11,705 nt of DNA, taken from contig JBKPDG010000203.1 in assembly GCA_046727755.1 (NCBI GenBank), positions 1-11,705 on the forward strand. Reading direction: 5' to 3'. Position numbers and translations under genes: made by a program. Source of the DNA: JALZAA01 sp046727755 (GTDB lineage Bacteria > Actinomycetota > Acidimicrobiia > IMCC26256 > JACDBD01). This document shows positions 5,166-11,705 of the stretch, in pieces. The notes under the pieces were generated by a model that made no database searches, was not told where the DNA came from, and saw only the letters and a list, made by a program, of their open reading frames with translations. Position 1 is the stretch's first letter; the number at the start of each line of letters is the position of its first letter.

Positions 5166-5723
5166 ATGCAGGTATCGACCGCGGAGTTCCGGAAGGGCCT
5201 GAAGATCGAGCTCGACGGGCAGCCGTACAACATCGTCGAGTTCCAGCACGTGAAGCCCGGCAAGGGCGGCGCGTTCGTCCGCACCAAGCTGAAGCACCTC
5301 CGCCTCGGGAGAGTGGTGGACCGCACCTTCCGGGCGGGGGAGAAGGTCGGCCTCGTCGAGTACGAGCAGCGCTCGATGCAGTTCCTCTACAAGGACGACA
5401 ACTTCCACTTCATGAACCTCGACACCTACGAGCAGATCGCGCTCCCCGCCGACGTGGTCGGGGAGGCGGCGAACTGGCTCAAGGAGACGATGGAGGTCGA
5501 GGTCTTCGTCATCAACGGCGACCCCGCGGGCGTCGACGTCCCGAACTTCGTCGAGCTGGAGGTGGTGAAGACGGACCCGGGGCTCCGGGGGGACACGGCG
5601 TCGGGCGGCTCCAAGCCGGCCACGCTCGAGACGGGGGCCGTCGTGCAGGTCCCGCTCTTCATCGACCAGGGTGAGGTCCTCCGGATCGACACCCGCACCG
5701 GGGCGTACATCGAACGGGCGTGA
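5166..5723 (+). CDS. efp: Elongation factor P
   Basis: A 185-aa translation factor that binds between the ribosomal P and E sites and relieves stalling at consecutive prolines. All three family domains are present: the KOW-like N-domain (1-65), OB domain (66-128) and C-terminal OB domain (129-185). The C-domain carries the signature PNFVELEVVKTDPGLRGDTASGGSKPATLETGAV. The tip loop reads HVKPGKGGAF with Lys33 aligned to E. coli Lys34, the residue that receives beta-lysine in bacteria with EpmA/EpmB. No modification gene is in the window, so modification status cannot be judged. The start is firm: ATG with GAGGA (5155-5159) six bases upstream. It lies between the TPR gene and accB. The order efp-accB-accC is also known from Bacillus and deltaproteobacteria. 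Confidence 0.97.
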   Translation: MQVSTAEFRKGLKIELDGQPYNIVEFQHVKPGKGGAFVRTKLKHLRLGRVVDRTFRAGEKVGLVEYEQRSMQFLYKDDNFHFMNLDTYEQIALPADVVGEAANWLKETMEVEVFVINGDPAGVDVPNFVELEVVKTDPGLRGDTASGGSKPATLETGAVVQVPLFIDQGEVLRIDTRTGAYIERA

Positions 5724-5730
5724 GGGAGTG

Positions 5731-6180
5731 GTGAACCAGCGAGAGATCCGCCGGCTCGCCGAGCTCCTCCGCGACTACGGCCTCACCGAGGTCGAGGTCG
5801 AGCGCGAGGGCGTCCGGGTGCGCCTGCGGCGGGAGCCCGCGCCGATGGCGGCGGCCCCCGCTCTCCCCGGCGCTCCGGCTCCGGCCTTGCCGGCCGTGGC
5901 GACGACTCTGGCGACGGCCGCGGCGGAGGCGAGCGAGGCGCACCTGCTCACCATCGAGGCGCCCATGGTCGGCACGTTCTATCGCGCGCCGTCCCCGGAC
6001 GCGCAGCCGTTCGTCCGGGACGGGGATCGCGTGAAGAAGGGGCAAGTCGTCTGCATCATCGAGGCGATGAAGCTCATGAACGAGATCGAATCCAAGGTCG
6101 CCGGGCGCGTGGTGAAGGTGCTCGTGGAGAACACGCAGCCGGTCGAGTACGGTCAGCCCCTGTTCCTCTTGGAGCCGTAG
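5731..6180 (+). CDS. accB: Biotin carboxyl carrier protein of acetyl-CoA carboxylase
   Basis: A 149-aa carrier subunit that holds biotin and shuttles carboxyl groups from biotin carboxylase to the carboxyltransferase in the first step of fatty acid synthesis. The N-terminal helix-rich segment (NQREIRRLAELLRDYGLTEVEVE) is followed by an Ala/Pro-rich flexible linker (about 35-70) and a biotinyl domain. The domain has PMVGTFYRAPSPDA, the protruding-thumb region and the biotinylation motif EAMKLMNEI with Lys114 as acceptor. GTG 5731 is chosen: GAGGGAG (5722-5728) overlaps the efp TGA just upstream, giving tight coupling. The adjacent in-frame GTG 5728 is an alternative adding one residue. Stop TAG 6178-6180 is followed by an 87-base gap containing a small ORF before accC. 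The Pro-rich linker contains no long polyproline run. Confidence 0.96.
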   Translation: MNQREIRRLAELLRDYGLTEVEVEREGVRVRLRREPAPMAAAPALPGAPAPALPAVATTLATAAAEASEAHLLTIEAPMVGTFYRAPSPDAQPFVRDGDRVKKGQVVCIIEAMKLMNEIESKVAGRVVKVLVENTQPVEYGQPLFLLEP

Positions 6181-6208
6181 CACCAGCCGGCCCGCGCGAG
6201 AGGGGCCG

Positions 6209-6286
6209 ATGTTCTGCCGATCCTGCTGGGCCAACCTTCCCGACGGCACCGCGAGCCGAAGGCCCCGATGTTCGGCAAGATCCTGA
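6209..6286 (+). CDS. Possible 25-codon upstream ORF overlapping the accC start
   Basis: ATG 6209 follows GAGAGGGG (6197-6204) with four bases between, one of the better ribosome binding sites in this window. The frame ends at TGA 6284-6286, 19 bases into accC. The peptide begins MFCRSCWANLPDGT, which looks like the N-terminus of small zinc-ribbon proteins (MFCxxCGAxLPDG). A further Cys occurs in PRC near the end, but the usual second CxxC is incomplete. The accC binding site GAAGG (6258-6262) lies inside it, so its translation could couple to or control accC initiation. It may be a leader peptide, the relic of a truncated zinc-ribbon gene, or chance. It is too short to decide from codon use. 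Confidence 0.4.
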   Translation: MFCRSCWANLPDGTASRRPRCSARS

Positions 6287-7602
6287 TCGCCAATCGCGGG
6301 GAGATCGCGCTCCGCATCCTTCGCACGTGCCGGGAGATGGGGATCCGCTCGGTCGTGGCCCACTCGACGGCCGATGCCGGTTCGCTCCCCGTGCGCCTCG
6401 CGGACGAGAGCATCTGCATCGGTCCGGAGGACAGCGCACAGAGCTACCTGAACATCCCGCAGCTCATCGCCGCCGCCGAGGTGACCGACGCCGAGGCCGT
6501 CCACCCCGGGTATGGCTTCCTCGCGGAGAACGCGACGTTCGCAGAGATCTGCCGGGCCTGCAACATCCGCTTCATCGGGCCGAGTCCGGAGGTCATCCGG
6601 CTCCTCGGAGACAAGGTCCGCGCGCGAGAGCTCGCGCGCAAGACGGACGTGCCTCTCCTGCCCGGCAGCGACGGGGCCGTGCGGGACGAGACCGATGCGC
6701 GGCTGGTCGCGGAAGCCCTCGGCTACCCCGTGCTGCTCAAGGCGTCAATGGGAGGCGGTGGGCGCGGGATTCGCGTCGTCTGGGACGCCGACGCCCTGGC
6801 GGTGGGCGTCCGGACTTGCCAGAGCGAGGCTGCGGCCGCCTTCGGCTCCTCCGAGATCTATCTCGAGAAGTACGTCGAGGGCGCCCGCCACGTCGAGGTC
6901 CAGGTCCTGGCCGACGGGCATGGCCAGACCATCCACCTGGGCGAGCGGGACTGCTCCATCCAGCGGCGCCATCAGAAGCTCCTGGAGGAGACGCCCTGTC
7001 CGGCGATGACCGAGGCCGTCCGTCAGGAGCTCACGGCGGCGGCGCTCCGGCTCTGCCGGGCGGCGGGCTACGAAAGCGCCGGCACGGTGGAGTTCCTGCT
7101 CGACCGGCACGGGCGGTTCTACTTCCTGGAGGTCAACACCCGCATCCAGGTCGAGCACCCGGTGACCGAGATGGTGACCGGTGTGGACGTCGTCCGCGCG
7201 CAGATCCAGATCGCGGCCGGAGAACCGCTCGGGCTCCAGCAGGAGGACGTCGTGGCCTCGGGCCACGCGATCGAGTGCCGGGTGACGGCAGAGGATCCCG
7301 TCAACTTCACCCCGAGCCCGGGGCGCATCACGGGATACGTGGCCCCGGGGGGTCCCGGCGTGCGCGTGGACAGCCACTGCTTTGCGGGGTACACGGTTCC
7401 CCCGCACTACGACTCCCTGGTGGCCAAGGTCATCACCCAGGGGGTCGATCGGGCTCAGGCCCTGACCCGGATGCGGCGAGCCGTGGCGGAGTTCCTCGTG
7501 GACGGGATCAAGACGACCCTTCCCCTCCACGCGCGTCTCCTGGCTGATCCCCGATTCGTCGCCGGGGACTACTCCACCACGTTCCTGGAGTCGGGGCTCT
7601 GA
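6268..7602 (+). CDS. accC: Biotin carboxylase subunit of acetyl-CoA carboxylase
   Basis: A 444-aa ATP-grasp enzyme that carboxylates biotin on AccB using ATP and bicarbonate. The N-terminal pre-ATP-grasp domain opens with FGKILIANRGEIALRI and contains HPGYGFLAEN. The ATP-grasp region has Lys158 and the glycine loop GGGGRG (162-167), His208 in ARHVEVQV, ERDCSIQRRHQK, and the active-site set Glu288, Asn290, Arg292 and Glu296 in EVNTRIQVEHPV. Arg338 in ECRVTAEDP follows. These last numbers coincide with E. coli AccC, and the overall length is close to its 449. One mild oddity is Met161 where many homologues have Gly or Ala before the glycine loop. ATG 6268 is supported by GAAGG five bases upstream. 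It follows accB by 87 bases and is the last gene of this run. Confidence 0.97.
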   Translation: MFGKILIANRGEIALRILRTCREMGIRSVVAHSTADAGSLPVRLADESICIGPEDSAQSYLNIPQLIAAAEVTDAEAVHPGYGFLAENATFAEICRACNIRFIGPSPEVIRLLGDKVRARELARKTDVPLLPGSDGAVRDETDARLVAEALGYPVLLKASMGGGGRGIRVVWDADALAVGVRTCQSEAAAAFGSSEIYLEKYVEGARHVEVQVLADGHGQTIHLGERDCSIQRRHQKLLEETPCPAMTEAVRQELTAAALRLCRAAGYESAGTVEFLLDRHGRFYFLEVNTRIQVEHPVTEMVTGVDVVRAQIQIAAGEPLGLQQEDVVASGHAIECRVTAEDPVNFTPSPGRITGYVAPGGPGVRVDSHCFAGYTVPPHYDSLVAKVITQGVDRAQALTRMRRAVAEFLVDGIKTTLPLHARLLADPRFVAGDYSTTFLESGL

Positions 7603-7787
7603 TCCGCCGGGGCGGCGACCGTCTGCCGTCCTAAGAAGCGAGGAGCCCGTCGTGCCCTCTGCGGATGACTGGCGGGACGGAGCCGGTTTGGGTGGCCGCA
7701 GGCCCGCGTTCCACGAGTCAACGCGGCGCGCGCACCGCAGCGGCTGGGCCAGTTGTCTCGCCTTGGGCGCCCGGGGCCGGTGTCTTC

Positions 7788-7816
7788 TTGACACCTCCGG
7801 AGGCCCATAGTAGCGT
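7788..7816 (+). promoter_or_regulatory. Candidate promoter of the transporter operon
   Basis: A perfect TTGACA (7788-7793) is followed after 17 bases by TAGCGT (7811-7816), which matches the -10 consensus at only three of six positions. The spacer begins with the palindrome CCTCCGGAGG (7794-7803), a possible regulator site. Transcription would start near 7823, leaving a leader of about 150 bases. Confidence 0.45.
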
Positions 7817-7836
7817 ACGGTCCCACTCGATTCTCC

Positions 7837-7850
7837 GGGCAGTGCTGCCC
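7837..7850 (+). promoter_or_regulatory. Palindrome in the transporter leader
   Basis: GGGCAGTGCTGCCC consists of 6-base complementary arms around TG. It lies about 15-25 bases after the predicted transcription start, a typical repressor position, and could also form a small RNA hairpin. Chance is possible at this GC content. Confidence 0.4.
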
Positions 7851-7970
7851 AGATACGATCGGTCCAGTTTCGGGCAGGTACGGAAGCCGAGGTCCCAGGC
7901 GAGCCGGGCCGCTTGCGCCCGACTCACAAGAGTCCAGCCTTGACCCAGGTCACGTAGGAGGAGGTCGGAT

Positions 7971-9239
7971 ATGCGAGGGTGGAAGGAGATTGGAATGGCC
8001 GCCGTGGCGGCCCTCGTCGTGACGCTCGCGGCACCCGCCGACGCGCAGCAGTGTCCGAAGGGCAAGCTTCGGATATACACGTCGTGGCCCATGCAGGGGG
8101 CGATGCTCGCCGAGGGCACCGGCATGAAGAACGGCGTGGACATGGCCGTCGCCGAGGTGAACGGCGTGGTCGCGGGGTATTGCCTCGAGGTCGTGAACCT
8201 CGACGACGCCTCGCCCCAGACCGGTAAGTGGGACGGGGCGGTCGAAGCGGAGAACGCGAACAAGGCCGTCGCCGACCCGCTCGCGATCGTCTACATCGGC
8301 ACCTACAACTCCGGCGCGGCGAAGGTGTCGATCCCGATCAACAACCGGGCCCATATGGCCCAGATCACGCCGGCCAACACGTATCCCGGTCTCACCCGGA
8401 AGGCCGGCGCCGCCCCCGGGGAGCCCGAGATCTACCGCCCCATGGGCTTCGTCAACTACTTCCGGGTCCCGCCACCGGATGACGTCCAGGGCACCGTGGG
8501 CGCCAAGTGGGCCAAGCAGTTGGGAGCCAAGAAGGTCTACGTCCTGAACGACCAGGAGCTCTACGGCAAGGGCATCGCCGACGTCTTCGAGGCCGCCGCC
8601 AAGAAGTTCGGCCTGCAGGTGGCGGCGAACGAGGGCTTCGACTACAAGCAGCCGGACCAGAAGCCGCTCCTGACGAAGGTGCGTGCCTCGGGTGCCGACC
8701 TGGTGTACCTGGCGGGCGTCGTCGACACGGGCGCCCCCATCGTCCTGCGCCAGATGAAGGACCTCGGCCTCGTGGCCGCGCGGGGGGTCCGGCTCATCGG
8801 CCCCGACGGCCTCTACGAGGAAGAGGTGCTGAAGGCGGGGACCTGCGACGCCGCCCTCGGCACCGAGATGCGCATCACGTTCGCGAGCCTCCCCTTCGAG
8901 AAGATGAAGGGGGTCGGCGCCACGACCTACGAGAACTACAAGAAGAAGTTCGGCAAGGAGCCGACCGGCTACGCCCTCTACTCGACGGAGGCCGCTCGGA
9001 TCGCCATCGACGGCATCAAGCGCGCCGCGGCCGACATCGAGAAGGGGACGACCCCGATGGCGAAGCGCGAGGCCGTCCGGAAGGCGATCGCCGGGCTCAA
9101 GAACTACGACGGCCTGAACGGCAAGTTCAGCTTCGACGAGAACGGAGACACCACCCTCGAGACCATGTCCGGGTTCAAGGTCGTCAAGACCGACAAGGAG
9201 CCCGGCTGCACGGTCGCGTTCGAGTCCATCCTCGAATAG
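7971..9239 (+). CDS. Periplasmic binding protein of a branched-chain amino acid type (HAAT) ABC importer
   Basis: A 422-aa LivK-type (Peripla_BP_6) solute-binding protein. The signal peptide is residues 1-25 (GMAAVAALVVTLAAPADA, cleavage before QQ). The mature part opens with a strand followed by GAMLAEGTGMKNGVDMAVAE, the usual family start. It contains IGTYNSGAAKVSIPI (109-123), which corresponds to the substrate-contact loop of LivK-like proteins, and later VYVLNDQELYGKG and ADLVYLAG strands of the second lobe. There is no lipobox, so it should be soluble in the periplasm. The start is firm: overlapping AGGAGG and GGAGGT sites (7956-7965) lie five bases before ATG. The strong site fits the excess of binding protein over membrane subunits usual in such operons. 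The substrate could be a branched-chain amino acid, another amino acid, urea or an aromatic acid. Confidence 0.9.
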   Translation: MRGWKEIGMAAVAALVVTLAAPADAQQCPKGKLRIYTSWPMQGAMLAEGTGMKNGVDMAVAEVNGVVAGYCLEVVNLDDASPQTGKWDGAVEAENANKAVADPLAIVYIGTYNSGAAKVSIPINNRAHMAQITPANTYPGLTRKAGAAPGEPEIYRPMGFVNYFRVPPPDDVQGTVGAKWAKQLGAKKVYVLNDQELYGKGIADVFEAAAKKFGLQVAANEGFDYKQPDQKPLLTKVRASGADLVYLAGVVDTGAPIVLRQMKDLGLVAARGVRLIGPDGLYEEEVLKAGTCDAALGTEMRITFASLPFEKMKGVGATTYENYKKKFGKEPTGYALYSTEAARIAIDGIKRAAADIEKGTTPMAKREAVRKAIAGLKNYDGLNGKFSFDENGDTTLETMSGFKVVKTDKEPGCTVAFESILE

Positions 9240-9251
9240 GCGATTGGAGCG

Positions 9252-9277
9252 GGAGGGCCGGCCCTCGCCGGCCCTCC
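9252..9277 (+). terminator. Intercistronic hairpin with perfect 11-bp stem
   Basis: Arms GGAGGGCCGGC (9252-9262) and GCCGGCCCTCC (9267-9277) enclose the loop CCTC. It lies 12 bases after the binding-protein stop and 28 before livH. No T-run follows, so it more likely stabilises the upstream message and attenuates the downstream genes than terminates fully. Confidence 0.65.
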
Positions 9278-9305
9278 ACCTGATCCCCGAGATCCCCCCG
9301 CACGC

Positions 9306-10244
9306 ATGAGTTGGTGGGAAGTCCTCGTCCAGCAGAGCATCAACGGGCTGACCCGCGGATCCGTCTTCGCCCTGGTCGCGATGGGCTACACGATGGTGTA
9401 CGGCATCCTCCAGCTGATCAACTTCGCCCACGGCGACGTGTTCATGCTCGGGCTCGTCATCTCGCTGAGCTACTTCACCCTCCTCGGCATGGCCCGGACG
9501 CTCCAGGGGTGGGAGCTGGTCACCATCCTGCCCCTCGTCTTCGTCGCCACGATGCTCACGACGGCGGCCATCAACGTGACCATTGACCGGCTCGCCTATC
9601 GGCCGCTGCGCCAGTCGACCCGCCTGGCGCCGCTGATCACGGCCATCGGCGTGTCGTTCATGCTCGAGAACATCGCCCTGGTCTGGAAGGGGCCCGCGCC
9701 GTTCTCGTATCCGGACATCTTTCCGTCGGTGGACATTCTCTACGAGTGGCTCGGCTGGAACTCGAGGATCTTCCTCACGACCAAGGACCTGCTCGTCTTC
9801 GGGGCGACCATCCCCCTGATGCTTGCGCTTCAGTACTTCGTGACGCGCACGACGTGGGGGAAGGCGATGCGGGCAACCGCCCAGGATCGGGACACCGCCC
9901 AGGCGATGGGGATCAACGTCGAGAAGACGATCATCCTCACGTTCTTCATCGGCGGGGCGCTGGCCGGCGCCGCCGGGCTGATCCAGGGCATCTACTACAA
10001 CATCGGCCAGTGGTACGTGGGTTACCAGGCCGGGCTGCGCGCGTTCACGGCCGCGGTGCTCGGCGGGATCGGCAACATGCCCGGCGCCGCGCTGGGGGGT
10101 CTCCTCATCGGCTTCCTCTCCGCCTGGAGCGACCAGTACATCTCCGCGCGCTGGACCAACGCCGTCGTCTTCACGATCCTGATCCTCGTCCTGGTGTTCC
10201 GTCCCCACGGGCTTCTCGGCGAGCGCACGCTGGACAAGGTGTGA
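9306..10244 (+). CDS. livH: Branched-chain amino acid type ABC permease LivH
   Basis: A 312-aa inner-membrane permease of the HAAT family. About eight hydrophobic segments are readable, from FALVAMGYTMVYGIL near the N-terminus to VVFTILILVLVF at the end. Family hallmarks include QSINGLTRGSVFALVAMGYT, the INFAHGD motif at 38-44, the coupling-loop region GKAMRATAQDRDTAQAMGI that docks on the ATPases, and LGGIGNMPGAALGG. The C-terminal FRPHGLLGE matches other LivH proteins. ATG 9306 gives the standard N-terminus, but no purine-rich ribosome binding site precedes it. That contrasts with the strong site of the binding protein and suggests low or coupled translation. It lies 66 bases after the binding protein, beyond a strong hairpin, and 10 before the next gene. 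Confidence 0.95.
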   Translation: MSWWEVLVQQSINGLTRGSVFALVAMGYTMVYGILQLINFAHGDVFMLGLVISLSYFTLLGMARTLQGWELVTILPLVFVATMLTTAAINVTIDRLAYRPLRQSTRLAPLITAIGVSFMLENIALVWKGPAPFSYPDIFPSVDILYEWLGWNSRIFLTTKDLLVFGATIPLMLALQYFVTRTTWGKAMRATAQDRDTAQAMGINVEKTIILTFFIGGALAGAAGLIQGIYYNIGQWYVGYQAGLRAFTAAVLGGIGNMPGAALGGLLIGFLSAWSDQYISARWTNAVVFTILILVLVFRPHGLLGERTLDKV

Positions 10245-10254
10245 GCGGGCTCGC

Positions 10255-11705
10255 ATGAGCGGACGGCGGGCGGCGTCGATCGGACTGCTGATGGCGGTAC
10301 TGCTCGCCTATCCCTTCGTGGACCACGCCCTCCAGGCCCAGACCGTGTACGCCGTCACGGACGGGATGATCTACGTCCTGCTCGCCCTCGGCCTCAACAT
10401 CGTCGTCGGCTACGCGGGGCTGCTCGACCTCGGGTACGCCGCGTTCTTCGCGATCGGCGCCTACGCGATGGGCCTCCTCAACTCGCCGGTCCTCGGCTCC
10501 CCGCTGTACGGCCACCGGTGGAGCTTCTGGGTCATCATCTGGGTCTCGGCACTCATCTCGGCCCTGCTCGGCCTCGTCATCGGCGCTCCCACCCTGCGGG
10601 TCCGCGGCGACTACCTGGCGATCATCACGCTTGGCTTCGGCGAGATCATCCCCGTGTTCATCCGGAACCTGGGGGACGTGAACATCGAGATCGGGAGCTG
10701 GAAGCCTGTCCAGCGCCTGAACCTGACGGGCGGCGAGAACGGGGTCAATCCGGTCGGCCGCCCGTACCTGCCGGGCGTGGACTTCGAGAACAGCGCGATC
10801 CCCTGGTACTTCCTGATCCTGATCATCGGAGCCGGATCCCTGTGGGCGATGAACCGGATGCGCGACTCGCGGCTCGGGCGGGCGTGGATGGCCATCCGGG
10901 AGGACGAGACGGCGGCGGATTGCATGGGTGTCGACCCCATCAAGACGAAGCTCCTGGCCTTCGCGCTCGGCGCCTCCTTCTCGGGGTTCGCGGGCTCCTT
11001 CTACGCCGCGAAGCTCCAGGCCATCACACCCGGCGCCTTCGAGTTCAACGTCTCCATCATCCTGCTGTGCATGGTGGTGCTCGGCGGCATGGGGAGCCTC
11101 AAGGGCGTGATCGTGGGCGGGATGCTGATCACGCTCTTCGACCGCCTCCTGCTGGCCCAGATGACGCACCTCGTCCGGTGGGTCGGCGCTCAGACGGGCA
11201 TCGCCCTGCTGACGACGGTGGACCTGACGCTCTGGCGCTGGTTCTTCTTCGGCCTCGGGCTGGCGCTCGTCATGCTCTTCAAGCCCGAGGGGCTGGTCGG
11301 GCGGCGCGTCCGGCCGGTGGCGGTGGACGTGGACGAGACGGAGGAGGCGGGCCTCCTGGTCTCCGCGCCGTCGGCCCCGCGTGCCGAGCGCATTCCCGCA
11401 TGGCTCCGGTCCGCCGTGGCGCCCCGGGATGCCGGGGGCCGGCCCCTCCTCGAAGCGCGTGGCGTGACCCGGGCCTTCGGGGGCCTCGTTGCGGTCAACC
11501 AGGTCGATCTCGTCATTCCCGCGCGGTCGATCGTGGGCCTGATCGGCCCGAACGGGGCCGGGAAGACGACCTTCTTCAACGTGGTCACGGGGCTGCTCAC
11601 CCCGGACCGCGGTGAGATCCTCTTCGAGGGCCGGAGCATCGTCGGCCTGCGCCCCAACGCCATCGTGGGGCGTGGCATCGCCCGGACGTTCCAGTCCATC
11701 CGGCT
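10255..11705 (+). CDS. livM: Fused LivM permease and LivG ATPase (partial, runs off the window)
   Basis: A single open frame of 483 visible codons with no stop before the right edge. Residues 1-351 are a LivM permease: hydrophobic segments, GYAGLLDLGYAAFFAIGAY (52-70), TLRVRGDYLAIITLGFGE, the ATPase-coupling loop GRAWMAIREDETAADCMGV (208-226), LGGMGSLKGVIVGG and the family end FKPEGLVGRR. A linker of about 45 residues (352-397), acidic then Ala/Pro-rich, leads into a LivG-type ABC ATPase. The ATPase shows LLEARGVTRAFGGLVAVN, the Walker A motif GPNGAGKTT (431-439, Lys437) and GIARTFQ with Q-loop Gln480. The signature and Walker B motifs lie beyond the window. Every codon was followed through the junction without a shift. 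Such fusions occur in several phyla. ATG 10255 is 10 bases after livH, with AAGGTG 13 bases upstream. A separate livF would be expected next. Confidence 0.93.
   Translation, partial: MSGRRAASIGLLMAVLLAYPFVDHALQAQTVYAVTDGMIYVLLALGLNIVVGYAGLLDLGYAAFFAIGAYAMGLLNSPVLGSPLYGHRWSFWVIIWVSALISALLGLVIGAPTLRVRGDYLAIITLGFGEIIPVFIRNLGDVNIEIGSWKPVQRLNLTGGENGVNPVGRPYLPGVDFENSAIPWYFLILIIGAGSLWAMNRMRDSRLGRAWMAIREDETAADCMGVDPIKTKLLAFALGASFSGFAGSFYAAKLQAITPGAFEFNVSIILLCMVVLGGMGSLKGVIVGGMLITLFDRLLLAQMTHLVRWVGAQTGIALLTTVDLTLWRWFFFGLGLALVMLFKPEGLVGRRVRPVAVDVDETEEAGLLVSAPSAPRAERIPAWLRSAVAPRDAGGRPLLEARGVTRAFGGLVAVNQVDLVIPARSIVGLIGPNGAGKTTFFNVVTGLLTPDRGEILFEGRSIVGLRPNAIVGRGIARTFQSIR

Larger units (their letters stand above)
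7603..7970 (+). other. 368-base gap between accC and the transporter genes
   Basis: No convincing gene is seen. The longest forward ORF (92 codons from 7665) has no recognisable protein character, and a reverse ORF here shadows the next gene. A short hairpin (CGCCG 7605-7609 with CGGCG 7613-7617, GGG loop) directly follows the accC stop but has no T-run, so it is at best a weak terminator. A candidate promoter and a palindrome occupy 7788-7850. The rest is a leader of about 150 bases ending in a strong ribosome binding site. I see no tRNA, known riboswitch or repeat in it. Confidence 0.6.

Noticed and set aside
6209..6300. Apparent duplication of the accC start (GATGTTC..GATCCTG..GCCAA repeated 59 bases apart)
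   Set aside because: The match is short, with gaps, and is equally explained by the small zinc-ribbon-like ORF starting ATGTTC; not enough to call a repeat.
7605..7617. Hairpin after accC as an intrinsic terminator
   Set aside because: The stem is only 5 bp and there is no T-run.
7665..7943. 92-codon ORF in the accC-transporter gap
   Set aside because: No ribosome binding site, no recognisable domain, and it overlaps the candidate promoter and leader of the transporter operon.
7950..10256. 768-codon open frame on the minus strand opposite the transporter genes
   Set aside because: It lies antisense to two clear genes and its product is a long Arg/Glu/Asp/His-rich sequence without domains, as expected from the reverse of GC-rich membrane-protein codons.
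1..11705. CRISPR arrays, tRNA or rRNA genes, insertion sequences
   Set aside because: No regularly spaced repeats, cloverleaf-like sequence, rRNA signature or transposase was seen on either strand.

Overview
The window is about 11.7 kb of very GC-rich bacterial DNA with no TAA stop among the genes called. Codon use, the secreted and lipoprotein content, and a branched-chain-amino-acid-type ABC transporter with a fused LivM-LivG subunit suggest a Methylomirabilota (Rokubacteria/NC10-like) or deltaproteobacterial-grade genome, probably metagenomic. This assignment is an inference from style and gene order, with moderate confidence.

Region 1 (1-2969, plus strand) is a tightly packed run. It holds the proline-rich tail of an unidentified protein, a 202-aa secreted protein starting on a TAGTG overlap, the shikimate enzyme AroB, and two adjacent lipoproteins that each carry one bacterial Ig-like domain. 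Region 2 (2970-4532) contains one convergent minus-strand gene. It encodes a secreted protein with three repeats of a small beta-rich domain and a C-terminal staphylococcal-nuclease-like fold whose three catalytic positions all appear substituted. A decayed copy of the 3' end of that gene lies just downstream of it, ending in a hairpin. The gene's promoter faces a second good sigma-70-type promoter, and both -10 regions lie in a 13-bp inverted repeat, GTATAGTGGGGCC.

Region 3 (4533-7602, plus strand) is a probable operon driven by the second promoter: a TPR protein, elongation factor P (efp), biotin carboxyl carrier protein (accB) and biotin carboxylase (accC). The pair accB-accC supplies the biotin-carboxylation half of acetyl-CoA carboxylase; EF-P relieves ribosome stalling at polyproline. 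A 25-codon ORF with a good ribosome binding site and a zinc-ribbon-like N-terminus overlaps the accC start. In related bacteria aroB is often followed by aroQ, a Xaa-Pro peptidase, efp, accB and accC; here the middle of that block is occupied by the lipoproteins, the nuclease-like protein and the TPR protein.

Region 4 (7603-11705, plus strand) starts with a 368-base leader containing a candidate promoter and a palindrome. It is followed by a periplasmic LivK-type binding protein, an intercistronic hairpin with a perfect 11-bp stem, the permease LivH, and a LivM permease fused in frame to a LivG ATPase. The last gene runs off the window. Together these form a HAAT-family importer; the substrate cannot be read from the sequence.

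The core genes are ordinary. The unusual material is the secreted/lipoprotein cassette between aroB and efp, with its repeated beta domain, inactive nuclease fold, decayed duplicate and symmetrical divergent promoters, plus the small ORF overlapping accC.
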